In this document: piece after piece, positions 1 to 11,426 of the stretch
How the letters are laid out: every line of letters starts with the position of its first letter
Position numbering within the stretch: the stretch's first letter is position 1
Assembly (NCBI GenBank): GCA_028023455.1
Contig: JAQFVV010000234.1
Coordinates: forward strand, 126,001-190,000
Reading direction: 5' to 3'
Length of the DNA: 64,000 nucleotides
DNA from: Epiperipatus broadwayi
Taxonomy: Eukaryota; Onychophora; Udeonychophora; Euonychophora; Peripatidae
The notes under the pieces: generated by a model
What the model was told of the DNA's origin: nothing
The model's database searches: none
The model's input: only the letters and a program-made list of their open reading frames with translations
Position numbers and translations under genes: made by a program

Positions 1-840
1 ATTGATAAATAATGCTGGTAATATGAATTGGTTTTTAATTATATAGATCTATCTTAGTGTTATAAAATGAAATAATTAAAGTAAGGATTTTAATTTAGTA
101 GATAAATATTTTATTTGCATTGATAGCTAGAATGTAGGTCATGGAAGTGAATATTAAAATAACATTAGCTTATTATAACTAGTATGTGTGTATTTACACT
201 ATGGGCGATGTTAAACAAGGTACTTAGCGTGAATTAAAGGAAAATAGACATTAAGCTTAATGTTGCTGATAATAATTTAGTATTAAAATCATTAACATAT
301 TATTATGGTCTTACATTATCTTGACAAGTATCATTCAATAATTATGTATCTATTTGTAGTTTAACACAGCTTCCTTTAAATGAATATGTAAATGTGATTG
401 TTTAGTTTGGATAACACTAAACATAAAATCATTCTTTAATCCTTGTGTATAATATAATTGAAATAAAATTAAAAACAAAAACTTGAAGTTATCATTGTAA
501 CATTTAGTATTTAAATATTCACTATACTGGGTAAAGTGATCAAGTTGGCAAAACAATTTGTAGGTTTCCAAAGTGGAACTGTATTAGCGCTAAGAATTTG
601 ATTGCAGTCCCTGGGATAATTTAATATAATCTATTCCATAGAACTTTTAGTATTTTATTTCCATTATATATAGTTCATTATTATATAATCCACTTTCAAT
701 ACACATATGAATCTATTCAAAGATAAATTTTAATAATCACGATTCCTGTATTATCTAATAAGCTTGTAGCATCATAATAGTTATCCATAAACATTGTAAT
801 ATAGATGTTGGAATTCCAACATATGCATAATAAGTTTTTC
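1..840. other. AT-rich sequence without recognisable features
   Basis: No open frame, splice-bounded exon, repeat or RNA gene could be supported on either strand. The small minus-strand open frame near 350-571 has the composition of random AT-rich DNA and no recognisable motif. Confidence 0.5.
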
Positions 841-873
841 CAGTAGGATATAGTAAATTACTACAACTGGTAG

Positions 874-1452
874 GTGGCGTTATGGTCTTTTTCTATTTTG
901 TTTGTGTTGTATTTGAGTGAAATGGAAAGAGCAATAGAAAAATTAGGAAGAGGGATAGAGATACCGTTAATAGGTAGTAAGGGAGTATATATTTTGTCAG
1001 GTCTTTTTTTTGCAGATGATATATTTTTGTGTGCAGAAAAAAGAGAAGATATGGAAGTTATGTTGAGGATATGTGCAAGGGTGGGTAAAGAGATGGGGAT
1101 TAAATTTAGTGAAGAAAAATCAAATATAATGATGGTTAATACTGAGGAAAGAGAAGATGTAGAATTTTTATTGGGAGATATTAAGTTAAGTGTGGTGAAT
1201 AGATATAGTTATTTGGGAATTATTTTAAGTAATCAGAAAAATTATTTGGATGAATGGGAGAAAAAATTGATAAATGAAGCAAAGAAAAGAAAGGGATTGA
1301 TAAAGAAATTAACAGTATTTTCATATAATAAATATGATGTAGCTAGAATTATATGGAAAGGAGTTGCAGTAGCAGGGTTAACATATGGTAATGATGCATT
1401 ATATGTTAGTAAAAAGATATTAGATTATTTAGAAACACTCAAAGGGAAGTAG
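874..1452 (+). pseudogene. LINE reverse transcriptase fragment (palm/thumb)
   Basis: This is a 192-codon open frame without a credible start; the first codon is GTG inside a truncated coding region. It encodes the palm of a non-LTR reverse transcriptase. The catalytic FADD motif lies at residues 46-49, followed by the helical region with FSEEKSNIMMV typical of non-LTR enzymes, then the YLGI motif near residue 111 and a thumb region. The enzyme would copy its own RNA into DNA at a nicked chromosomal site. The N-terminal half and the endonuclease are absent. The frame ends at a stop that is reached only because of a one-base frameshift close to 1441. The continuation lies in another frame from about 1443. 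It is not functional as it stands. Confidence 0.8.
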
Positions 1453-2234
1453 GAAGACATGCATTGGATGCAGAAGTATGGACAGCAAGGGAGGCAATTC
1501 AAGGAGAAATGGGATGGTCAAGTTTTCATATGAGAGATGCAAAAAGTAAAATGAAAATGTTTGGTAGATTGCAGTTTATGGATAATAAAAGAATAGCTAA
1601 AATAGTATTTAATTGGGTTATGAGTAAAGGGCAGGTAACAAGATGGGTGAGAAAGATAATGCGCTATGCAAAAGATTTGGATAAAGAATTTATATCAGTA
1701 TATTTGTATAAAAGATGGGATGATTGTGTTAAGAGGATTATTGAGTGTTATAGTAGTAAGGAATGGGATAAAAGAATAAATTTATTAATAAAGACTAGGG
1801 AGTTAGAGAGATGGAGAAATAGTATGGAGAGTAAAAAGAGTTTAAATATATATAGAAATAAACAGAATATTAGGTGTGAGTTAATATATGATAATAGTAA
1901 GGAAAGTAGTTTATTGTTTAAGGCTCGAACGGGATCTTTAGCTACAAAAGAATATACATGTAAATGGAAAAATATGGGTGATTTATTTTGTAAATTATGT
2001 AAGGAAGGAATTGAAAATATTAGGCATTTGTTAATTGAATGTAAATGTTTGAAAACAGAAAGGGTACATATAATGAAGTTGTGGAAAAATAAATATGAAA
2101 AGAGTGATTTTACAGAAAGTGAATTATTGGTTTTTATGCTAGGTTTGGGAAAAGATAAGGGGGATTTAGATATAAAGGTTATAGAGTTGACAAAAATTAT
2201 GTTGTGGAAATGGGATAGAGCAGATTATGGGTAA
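1443..2234 (+). pseudogene. LINE ORF2 C-terminal region with CCHC zinc motif
   Basis: The frame continues the preceding reverse transcriptase after a one-base frameshift. A conserved block (GEMGWSSFHMRDAKSK) lies near residue 15 of the open frame starting at 1464. Around residues 176-194 there is a Cys-x2-Cys-x8-His-x4-Cys arrangement (CKLC...RHLLIEC), the zinc-binding motif seen at the end of many LINE ORF2 proteins. The frame is intact for more than 250 codons and stops at 2234. About 100 bases of 3' untranslated sequence follow before the short tandem tail. The motif probably binds template RNA or target DNA; that role is inferred from the family. Confidence 0.75.
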
Positions 2235-2350
2235 ATTTAGAGTGGGGAATGTAAAAGAAAGTGGCTAACAGGTTTATCTGGGCTTAATTGCTGAGATATT
2301 CTTGACTTCGTTTAAGGAGAAGCCATAATACATCACATCACATCACATGA

Positions 2351-3480
2351 ACAATTCTTAGAGTAGTTGTTTAACATTAATTTGATTGCTTCTATGACTC
2401 TGACATTTTATTTTATTTATGATGGCCAACACTTTACTCCTAAATATGCATGCGATTATTTTGTTTTATATGCCTGTCTTCCAAATTCGAATGGCAATCC
2501 AAGGAATATTACCAAAAACAAGAACGAATTTATAATGCTTCTGGAAGACATGGTTTTTTTAATTCATTAGATGATCTTAATTTAAATCTATGCTCCGTAC
2601 AAAACAGACATCAACTTGTTTGATTCTAGCGATTAATTTTTATTGTTCTTTTTCTAACTGGTCTTAAAGTTATGGACATTTCAGTAAATGGAATATATCA
2701 TAATTAAAAAAGAGCTCTTTTAGGTAGTTTATCAGCGTACATGTGTATAGATTGTCTCTAAAAATAAAAGTATCCAATAAAGTTAATAGAATATTTTTTT
2801 TTTCCAATACAACTTATAGATTTGTTTGTTATTTTCGTGAAAAAAATATCCTTTTTATAACTTCTTTCTTGTTGCTATATCACTTGTATCTCATGGATTT
2901 CATTCGATTGCCGCTTTAAACATTTAATGTAACAATGTTTATATAATATTAAATATACCTGCACACACACACACACACACATATATATAATTATTACATT
3001 TGAAGTATAACGTGTATTAATCATTCATTAATGCGCAAGTAAATAATGTTATTTCAACAAAATAATTTCTCTAAAATTAATGTTTCATTTTGTTCTTTCT
3101 ATTAGTAATTTCAAATACAGCATAATCACAAGTTAAAATTGTTATTAAAGTTTACGGTGCTAAATATTTGTATTAACTACATTCTGATAATTCTTCGTTG
3201 ATTTTAATTTAGAATTCTTTTAAACAAAATACGTTATAAAAGTATAGTTAAGATATTATTTAAAATGTTGTTGGAGATGTCATGTTTTTCCAGTTAAAGA
3301 AGAGAGTTATCGATATTCAGTTTTAACAATTATTATTTGAGAGTTAAATAACAAGTTGACATCTAAAAACAATTTAAATACTATACATTCAAAATCATAG
3401 TTTGAAGGAAACTCTTAACTGGTTCAATATATATATATATATTGTCTATACTGAACTTAATACAAAACTGAACACTGATT
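2351..3480. other. AT-rich intergenic or intronic sequence with a short (CA)n tract
   Basis: No coding signal was seen. A CA dinucleotide run followed by TA repeats lies at about 2962-2990. A run of T lies near 2790. Catalytic-domain exons of the metalloprotease were looked for here (an HExxH-coding signature) and not found. Confidence 0.5.
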
Positions 3481-3486
3481 ATATGA

Positions 3487-3660
3487 ACGCGTGGAAGATG
3501 ATGATCTGTACCAATTGATGAGTGCTGGTTCAGTAGAAGTAATGTATATTGGAGATAATTTATCTTTTTCACATGTATGTGTCATCAGTTTTGTTATATA
3601 AGATGGAGTGGGCAGCTGCAGTGAGCTTGAAAGTATGAGTTCAAATCCCTTATATATATA
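3487..3660 (+). mobile_element. Penelope-like repeat fragment with decayed hammerhead motif
   Basis: The segment shares an extended stretch with copies at 18150-18300 and, inverted, at 32935-33080: a GATGATC-like lead, ACCAA, a hammerhead-type core, TATTGGnGAT and then TTATCTTTTC. A hammerhead-like core lies at 3510-3553. ACCAA is followed by TTGATGA (one change from CTGATGA), a short stem II, GAAG where GAAA is required, and TTGG able to pair back with CCAA. Two core changes make this copy unlikely to cleave. The 3' end contains GAGTTCAAATCCC, which resembles a polymerase III B box and may be chance. Hammerheads of this type are known from Penelope-like retroelements, but no reverse transcriptase is visible here. 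Confidence 0.5.
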
Positions 3661-3737
3661 TACACCCACTTTATTATATATATACTCCTTTTGGTTTAAA
3701 TATATTTTTACTTAAGTTTTTATATATATAATTTTAG

Positions 3738-3871
3738 CAAAAGGTTGTTGGATTGAATGTTTTAATTCTCAAAGAAATAAATTTGAATTGTCAGTTTATT
3801 GGATGCCGGATGGAACTGGTTGTAAGCAATTTTACGGAAAAGAAGCATACTGTGTCAAAGGTTCTTGTCAA
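3738..3871 (+). CDS. exon of ADAMTS-like (M12B) metalloprotease: cysteine-rich module
   Basis: This is an internal exon of 134 bases, with acceptor TAATTTTAG before it and donor GTAAGA after it. Read from its third base it gives 44 codons without a stop, entered with two bases of a split codon and left at a codon boundary. The peptide has the CWIEC pair at residues 3-7, then PDGTGC near 23-28 and YCVKGSC near 37-43. This spacing of cysteines around a DGTxC motif is the hallmark of the cysteine-rich segment following the disintegrin-like region in ADAMTS-type proteases, and in the related secreted metalloproteases of ticks and scorpions. In such proteins the segment contributes to substrate recognition outside the zinc site. 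The catalytic domain is not in this window. A TATC microsatellite begins only a few bases after the donor. Assignment to the subfamily is confident; a venom or salivary role cannot be judged. Confidence 0.75.
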
Positions 3872-3879
3872 GTAAGACA

Positions 3880-4306
<427 letters not shown>

Positions 4307-4780
4307 AAATGTCACACGATCACCATTTTTTATGCTTACACAAGTTATTTTTCATAAAGGCAAACTCTCCATACAGTAGCACCATTCATTGCAAGCCAGC
4401 TTGTGTAAGCATCAAGAATGGGATCGTGTGATGCTTAATGGTTTAAAAAAAATCCTGCCCAAAAGGATTAAGTTTAGCCAAAAACACCAAACAGTATGGA
4501 TGCTGAACTGAGTTGAAATCTATACAACTATGCAAGCTAATGAGCTTAGCTTGAAAATATTATTGTATTTTCATTTTTGGACTCAAAGCTTTATAGTTAG
4601 CTAAAAAATAAAAGATGCTGTTGGAAAGATGCATTTGATCTTTAAGATCTAGGTGCAGTGCTGATGAAAGCCACAAGCTAGAAACTAGTCTGGGGATATT
4701 AGATGAGTATGTACTAGATAGGAATTTTATGCACAAACCTTCCTGCATCCATTGATTACTCTAGCATGCATTGAGTGGTG

Positions 4781-4828
<48 letters not shown>

Positions 4829-5140
4829 AAAAAATTTGCTATTAATTGAAAGAGGATCCTTTGATTCCTCTTGGAGGCCTTAAAGAACCGAGCAGGGCAA
4901 ATTTCTAATGTCCACTCCATACATTATTCTTGTCATTGCAGTTGTTATTACTGTGTGATTATTCATATAGTATATGAACATGGATGGGCTACTAACCAAC
5001 ATGCATTAGCCAGCCAGCATGGTGAGTTTATTGGCTTTTTACCTCTGAGTTTAATATCAAAAAAACATCATGGTTTTTCTTCTCAGTTGCCTGATAAGAC
5101 AGAATGAATGTTTGTGTAAATAATAAATATTTTTCCAATA
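4307..5140. other. noncoding spacer with (AT)n tract
   Basis: No exon was supported. A pure AT dinucleotide run occupies 4784-4824. The remainder is of less extreme composition than its surroundings but has no long frame or recognised repeat. Confidence 0.5.
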
Positions 5141-5277
5141 TATACAATTATGACAGAAAAAATAAATCATGGCCCTTATTCCCAGGAAGCTGTAAAGTCA
5201 CCAACCAAAGTAGTGGTTGGTGGCCAAAGGCAGAGGGTGCTAAGAATCCCCTGATTGTATAGCAAGGCTGTTATTTA

Positions 5278-5694
5278 ATGACAACTTTTTATTTCGGTAC
5301 TTACAACTGCAGATCATGTTCAAGTGAAGGAAGATTGCAAGAATTAGAAGAAGAACTGCCTTATATTAAATGGGACATTATTGGACTTTGTGAAGTTAGA
5401 AGAAAAGGTGAAGAGATAATTGATTTAAAAAGTGAACATGTACTCTACTATAAAGGTACAAATATTGAAAATACAAATGGAGTAGGATTTATTATAAATA
5501 AAAAGTGGAAGAACAACATTGTGGAGATTGATGGTGTATTGGACAGAGTGGCAAGATTAGTTATACAACTTAATAGCAGATACCAAATGCAGATAATACA
5601 GGTTTATGCACCAACTTGTTTTATCGTGGTGAAGTCGTGTAAGATTTTTATATGGATGTACAAAAGGCTTTTGATCAGAGCAAACAATATTTAA
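5278..5694 (+). pseudogene. RTE-type LINE endonuclease domain
   Basis: A 138-codon frame begins at an ATG that is plausible as the element's own start. It shows the endonuclease signatures in order: GTYNCRS near residue 7, with the conserved metal-region Asn; WDIIGLCEVRR near residues 32-42, with the catalytic Glu; and NGVGFIINKKW, then QIIQVYAPT around residue 105. The domain nicks target DNA to prime reverse transcription. After about residue 110 the reading frame is lost, and the rest of the domain (5700-6000) survives only as short pieces in different frames, including a SELDYILTNRKY-like block near 5896. Confidence 0.8.
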
Positions 5695-6322
5695 AGTTGT
5701 TATGGGAAAGTTTAATGCTAAAATTGGTGAGCAAATGAAAGATTAACGTGTTGTAGGTAATTTTGGTTATGGTAATAGAAATGAGAGAGGACATAGACCT
5801 GTTGAGTTTGCATAAAAAGAAAAACTTTATATTATTAATTCTTTTTTTTTTTGAGAAAAATGTTAAAACGAAATGGACATAGAAATGAAGGTACATCAGA
5901 ATTGGATTATATTTTGACTAACAGAAAATACATATTTCAAGATTATAATGTTCTTAATAAATTAAACACGGAAAGTGATCATTGATTAGTAAGATACGTG
6001 TTAATGCAAAACTAGAGAGACAAAAATTATTAAGAAAAAAACAATATTTACAGTTGATATTTCTAATCTTCAGAAACATTCTAATGAATTTAAATTAGAA
6101 CTTACAAATCGGTTTCAAGTATTAGTAGATTCAGATTTGAATGAAATTAATATGAAAATAACTGATACACTTTTAAACACTGCAACAAAGATAGCTGGTA
6201 AAAAACAGCAATTGACCAATAAAACTTCCACTGAGACTAGAGAATTTATGAAGAAAGAAAGGAATATGAAGATATACAAAAATGATGCATGAAAAAGAAC
6301 TGAATATCTTGAATTTTGTAAA

Positions 6323-8057
6323 ATGGTGCGGAAAAGCGTTGAATATGATATAAGAAAATATAACTGTGAACTAGCAAGGAAAGTTGTAGAAGAGAATAAA
6401 AGTCTCAAGAGTGTAAAACAATATTTTGGTATTGGTAGGAAATTTATATCTGCAATAAGAAAAAACACTGAAATTATTATTAAAAAGAGAGATAACATCA
6501 TGCAATGGGAAGAAGACTTTTATCAAGAATTATATAGTAATAAAGAACAAGTGTGTCCTATATCTATTACATCTTTTGAATTGCCCAGAATTTTTAATGA
6601 AAAAGTGAGACATGCAATTAAATGTGTGAAGAAAGGAAAGGCTCCAGGTAATGATGGAATTATAATTGATATATTAAAAGAAGTAAGTGACGAAATAACA
6701 AAAATATTAGCAAAGTTATATACCAAATGTCTAACTGATAGAGATGTATCAGATGATTTGAAGAATGCAGTATTAATATTTAAAAAGATGATAAAAAGAT
6801 ATTAGAAATTACAGACCTATCAGCCTTTTATCAGTTTTATACAAACTTTTTCGCAAGATAATTACAACTCTTCTACAGAGAACATTGGATTTCCACAAAC
6901 CAAAAGAACAAGCTGGATTTAAAAGTGTTTTTCATACAGTAGATCTAATCCAAGTATTGAGAGAAGTTATAGAAACCGACAAATGAATATAATTTGCCAT
7001 TATGTTTTGAATTTGTAGATTATGAAAAGGTTTTTGATTTTGTAAACATTTTTTCAGTGATTAAAGCATTAAATCATCAAGGTATAGATCCAGGATATTG
7101 TCATATTTTAAAGAATATTTATAAAAATGCAACCGAAACAATTAGATTACATAATGATACTAGGAAAGTAAACATTGAGAAGGGTATAAGACAGGGTGAC
7201 TCCATGTCTTCAAAACTTTTTCAGCAGTGCTGCAAGAATATTTTTATGGATTAAAATGGGAAGCTAAATGAGTGAAAGTAAATGATTAAGTCATTTAGAT
7301 TTTGCAGATGTTGTAGTTGTTTTTGCAAATAAAGCTTTAGATCTTCAGGAAATGTTGCAGGAGTTATCAGATGAAAATAGGAAAGTAGAACTAAAAATAA
7401 ATATTAAAAAGTCTAAAGTAATGTTTAATGGATTTTCTCAAAATATGAAAATAAAGACTAATTATGATGAGTTAGAAAAAGTTAACAGTTACAAATACCT
7501 TGGTCAGATTATTAATACAGATGGAAACATAATGGATGAAATTAATCATAGAATTAAACTTGGTTAGAGTGATTTTGGTAGAAATAATTTGATACTAAAA
7601 GGAAATATGCCTATGTGTTTGAAAAGGAAGATTTTTATAAATGTGTTTTACCAGTTCTTACTTATGCATCTGAGACTTGGACACTTAATAGAAGAGCAAT
7701 ACAGAGAGTTTAGACCACTCCAAGAAGTATGGAAAGATGCATGTTGGGTGTAACAAGAAGAGATTGAAAATGCAATATATGGGTAAGAGAACAAAGAGAT
7801 GTTACTGATCTCATTGAAAAATTAAAAGACTGAAGTGGAGTTGGGCTAAACATATTGCTAGAAGAGATGATAATAGATGGACAATTGAAATCTTAAACTG
7901 GATTTCAAGAGATTGTAAAAGATCTAGAAAGAGACCACATGTGAGATGGATGGATGAAATAAGAAAGTTTTCAAGGATGATGTGGAGAAGAGAAGATAAA
8001 GATCGGAGAAGATGGATTGAACTTGGAGAGACCATCCTGCAGTGTATTGATAGTGGT
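6323..8057 (+). pseudogene. RTE-type LINE reverse transcriptase, multiply broken
   Basis: The frame from 6323 to 6805 carries the linker and the GKAPGNDGI motif (around 6637). The next pieces lie in shifted frames: NYRPISLL near 6810, FVDYEKVFD from 7009, IRQGDSMSS near 7190, then the catalytic-site region near 7300. The last reads FADV where FADD is expected, so one catalytic Asp is lost. KINIKKSKVMF and YKYLGQIINTDG follow (7390-7530). The basic C-terminal end (WAKHIARRDDNRW to RWIELGETI) runs from about 7840 to a stop near 8060. At least four frame breaks and a lost catalytic residue make this an old pseudogene. Confidence 0.82.
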
Positions 8058-8116
8058 TGATATATATATATATATATATATTATATAGTGGTTGATATAT
8101 ATATATATATATATAT

Positions 8117-10110
8117 TGTAATGGGCACATACACCATTACATTATTTTTTCTAAAGATTAGACAAGAAAAATAAAAGGTCGCAAATAAAAGCTTTTTTAA
8201 GAATTAAAAATTGAAAGTTAAAAATCATCTAAACTCTAATATATATAATCGCACAGATGAAAAATTATTAAAGGAAAACGTTATTAAAAAAAAAAAAGTT
8301 TTAAAAGTAAATTTTCAGTAAAGATTTAAAGATAAAAATATATCTTTAAGTTTGTACAATAAATTAATTAATGCTTTTGTATAAAATGGAAATGATTATT
8401 AATTAGTTCAAGTGAACTAGCCTTTGGGATTTGCAAAATGTATAAGTAAAGGTCAGATAGGAGAGAAAAAACAATTGAAACTAATGGGCAATAAAAGAAA
8501 CCTCTCAGGAAATGGACCTCAATGAAAAGACTATCATCGTCATGATGTAATGTCCACTGGATCTGAAATTTAATATAAAAAGAGAGGATAGAGATGTAAA
8601 AACAGAGTGGGCTATATGTGTTAGTGTGGAGAGAGTTGAAGGAGAAGGGATTGAAAGATGCACTTTAAATTCCTTCAGCTTTGCTAAAAAAAAGAAAAAT
8701 GACACCATTTTCCATATTGCGGACTACAAGCTAATAAGACCCAAAATAGAATACCAGCTAAAGTAAAAGGCCTCTGGATGAATCAATAAAATAGCCAACA
8801 GCATACCAGCCTCTCCAGGACAATTAACACTGGAACTCAAATTGCAAGCAATGGTTTAAAGATGAACTTTTCTAAACAGTAAGAACTCTAACTAATGAAC
8901 TTTAATTCTAAAAAAAAAGAAACTTTTTCCAGTATGTTAAAACCGTAAGAACATTAGTTAAGTAATGAACATTAAGTATAAACTTTCCCAGTATTTAAAT
9001 TATTGCAATAGAAATTCCTATCTGACCAAACTTAATCAGTTATTAATAATTATTTTATTGAATGTATTATTATTTTTTTGTAAATCATTTCCATTAATTT
9101 ATTTTTTCTGTTCTTTTAAGTTTTTATTATGATTTTTTTAAAAAATAAACTTAATAAATTCTAAACTTAAGTCAGGCGTAAATGGCTGCATAGATTTCTA
9201 AAGTTATATTAGTTTAATTAAGGGAGGGTAAATCTTAAGTTATTTGTTTTGTAGTTGAATTGGGTCAATGGATTGGATATATTGGTGTAATTAGTAAATG
9301 TAGTACGAAGTCCGCTACATGCAGGATCACCTTATACACCACACTTGGGCAAAATAAGCCTGTCTTACTGACCATCAGAAATAGATGGTATTCCCTGCTC
9401 CTTGGATCATCCCTTTGCCTATGGAATGGGATAGTAAGATAGAAAACACAGTCCCTTTCTATGAAATTTTTTATTGTTCCTCTCGCCAGACAGATGTAAC
9501 ATTCCTGTACTGGACGAGAGACAATTTCTTCAATTATAACCATGCTGTTCAGATGTACATTCATGACAGTATGGTATTTGTGCTGTCGTATTCATGCTAC
9601 ATTGAATACATCAATATATCAGATGGACTGACCTTGGTTTAACTGTGAACTTGTGGCCTAAGGTTAAATAAGGGATAGAATATTTTCTTTTCAAATGTAA
9701 TCTATGTAGTCTATTCATACTTGACATTTTAACAAATTATTAAACTCATCTGTGTGTACTTAAAAGTTAAATTATAAATTTAAAATCCAAAGTAAAAGTT
9801 ATATTAAAATAATTCTAAACTATATATGTTTTATAAATGTTTGTGTGTGTTATTACTGGCAGTGGTTTTTTTTTATTATTTTTTTAATATTGAAAATATT
9901 TTTGGATAAGAATTCATATTTTATAAATCTCAGCATCTCCATGAGCTAGTGGCATTGGGCTGATGGTCGGAATAAAACCATATATCTGTAAAGTTAGATC
10001 TTAACAGTGCGTATTTGCCTACTCTAAATTTTCTAGGTTCAAGTAGCCTAATGGCACTTTGTAGCACAAATACGGTAAGACTGCAACTTCCACTTTTTTG
10101 TTGACCATTA
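8117..10110 (+). mobile_element. unit U1: TG-bounded noncoding repeat in (TA)n (copy of U4 and U8)
   Basis: It starts TGTAATGGGCAC immediately after a (TA)n run and ends GACCATTATA against another TA run. The same roughly 2-kb sequence recurs inverted at 37749-39910 and direct at 58209-60333. Shared landmarks, in order, are the start motif, a run with GCAAATAAAA, a TATA box about 0.45 kb in, a short hairpin after it, TTGGGTCAATGGATTGGAT, GGCCTAAGGTTAAATAAG, and a block around GGCTGATGGTCGG near the end. There is no conserved open frame. The layout (TG start, internal TATA box, inserted in TA repeats) suggests a solo LTR or similar terminal unit. No family name is claimed. Relative to the other two copies it has an insertion of about 40-70 bases near 9346-9415. 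Confidence 0.7.
8574..8580 (+). promoter_or_regulatory. TATA box of unit U1
   Basis: TATAAAA lies about 457 bases from the TG end. The equivalent position in the two sister copies also reads TATAAAA. All three are followed within about 100 bases by the conserved leader segment ATATGTGTTAGTG and a hairpin. Conservation across copies supports a real promoter. Confidence 0.5.
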
Positions 10111-10125
10111 TATATATATATATAA

Positions 10126-11345
10126 CAGGATGGAATGTATGCTGCCATGCTCATTTAAGATCCTCTCACATTTGGGAATCATATGTAATGGAATGATCTT
10201 TTTTTTTTAGGAGAGGTGTATCTAACTGCAGTCACCCATTTGACTTTTAAGGTATGATATTAAACATGATAGGGCAAGTCAGTTATATGATGATTTACCT
10301 GGCTTTTATGAAGTTGTTCTATGATAATTATTGATTTAATGGGATGGAATTCACATTTATATAACTTCCCTTACTTCACATTTTAATGCTTATTATGCCA
10401 TTAGAGTTCAAACTCAGGAAGAATGTACATATACTCTATTTCAAGGTATATTTAGTTCATATCTGATGTGTGCAATAAATATGCATATTATGTGAATTAT
10501 TGGAAAATAAAAAAAAATCAAACAACAGACAAATAATTTAATTGAGTATTTAACAAATCAATTTTGATGATGGTTTCCATTCATGACTGCTTTATAACAA
10601 AAATAATGTGTTTTGGTTAATTTAATAATTGTGTAGGCATGATCATTGTTCGTTTATGTTCATTAACTATTTACTAACTCATACCTTTGATCCCTACAAA
10701 GGATGGTCATGCACTATTCTAATTTAATAATTTCAACTTTACATCAAATACAATATATCAAGAAAAAGATCTATATTTTAACAATTAACTCTGCTAACTA
10801 AAATTTCTAATATCAGTTGCTCATTAATTTCCAATCTGTCTGTTTATATTGTACAATTTGTTAAAGGTTGTTCTTATATTATGAACCCCCTTATATTCTG
10901 GTATTATATAAATCTATGATAGGACATACCAATCATCCAAGGGCTTAGTCATTTATTCTGAATAACAAATAATTAATAATTAAATTAATTGAACACAAAC
11001 ATTGAACATAAAAATATTGTAACTGTCAAAGTGGGAGGGCTTAATATTGAATGAGATTAAAGTTTCACCTTTCAAGTCAGTTGACTAATATCAATTAGCA
11101 AACAAGTTCAGGAAGCTGCTTCTAAATTTTATCATATGAAAAAAAATAGAATTGATGGCTACCCTTCCCTCTAGAATAATTGGCAGTTGGATGCATTGAT
11201 TCTTTGTTTAAAAATAAAATAAAACAATTTGACAAGTGAAATAAGAATAAAAAAATTATATAAATATAATTTGTGATGTTAATCCAGTGAAGTCTAGCCA
11301 AAGTTCAAATTCTTGTAGTTTACATTATAAAATGTCCGAGTATCT
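10126..11345. other. intronic AT-rich sequence, no feature
   Basis: The stretch lies between unit U1 and the second metalloprotease exon. A short splice-bounded segment at 10211-10251 was considered as an exon and rejected because of an in-frame stop. Nothing else was supported. Confidence 0.4.
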
Positions 11346-11355
11346 TTGCCTTTAG

Positions 11356-11426
11356 GAAAGATTCTTTGCATGAGCTGGATGGTAGTTCATCAGATAATCT
11401 TCAGTCACCATTTGGTTTTTATGTTG
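11356..11426 (+). CDS. short internal exon joining in phase to the 28766 exon
   Basis: A 71-base exon lies between a strong acceptor (TTTGCCTTTAG) and a consensus donor (GTGAGT). With one base completing the incoming codon it gives 23 sense codons, a Ser/Asp-rich peptide beginning KDSLHELDGSSSDN, and leaves one base. That base (G) plus the two bases opening the next proposed exon (AT) makes an Asp codon, so the two exons are phase-compatible. It codes for a hydrophilic spacer with no cysteines. The exon at 3738-3871 ends at a codon boundary and cannot join directly here, which implies an intervening exon of length 2 modulo 3, or separate transcripts. An alternative acceptor at 11318 would extend the frame upstream by about 12 codons. 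Confidence 0.45.

Larger units (their letters stand above)
841..2350 (+). mobile_element. 5'-truncated non-LTR retrotransposon (LINE) with short tandem 3' tail
   Basis: The segment holds the second half of a LINE reverse transcriptase, followed by the usual LINE C-terminal region with a CCHC-type zinc-binding motif. It ends in a short ATCAC-type tandem tail (about 2330-2350), as CR1/L2-like elements do. The endonuclease and the fingers part of the reverse transcriptase are missing, so the copy is 5'-truncated, the usual result of incomplete target-primed reverse transcription. The C-terminal block around GEMGWSSFHMRDAKSK resembles LINE proteins I associate with chelicerate genomes. That resemblance is from memory and not a search. 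One frameshift near 1441 is the main damage, so the copy is fairly young. Confidence 0.8.
5141..8116 (+). mobile_element. degraded near-full-length RTE/BovB-type LINE
   Basis: All parts of an RTE-type element are present in order: a short leader, an apurinic-type endonuclease (from 5278), a linker, reverse transcriptase motifs, and a basic C-terminal tail (SWAKHIARRDD, then RWMDE) typical of the BovB group, whose host copies are often misannotated as craniofacial development protein 2. The 3' end is a duplicated tail, two copies of ATAGTGGTTG followed by TA runs (about 8047-8116). Several stops and frameshifts interrupt the single expected ORF, so the copy is dead. It lies in the large intron after the first metalloprotease exon and on the same strand. 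Confidence 0.85.

Noticed and set aside
3600-3660. tRNA-like sequence with a B-box (GAGTTCAAATCCC)
   Set aside because: No acceptor stem, anticodon arm or A box can be paired. The motif is part of the hammerhead-bearing repeat.
10211-10251. 41-base candidate exon bounded by a strong acceptor and GTATGA donor
   Set aside because: Its length fits the missing phase, but the required frame reads a TAA stop after four codons.
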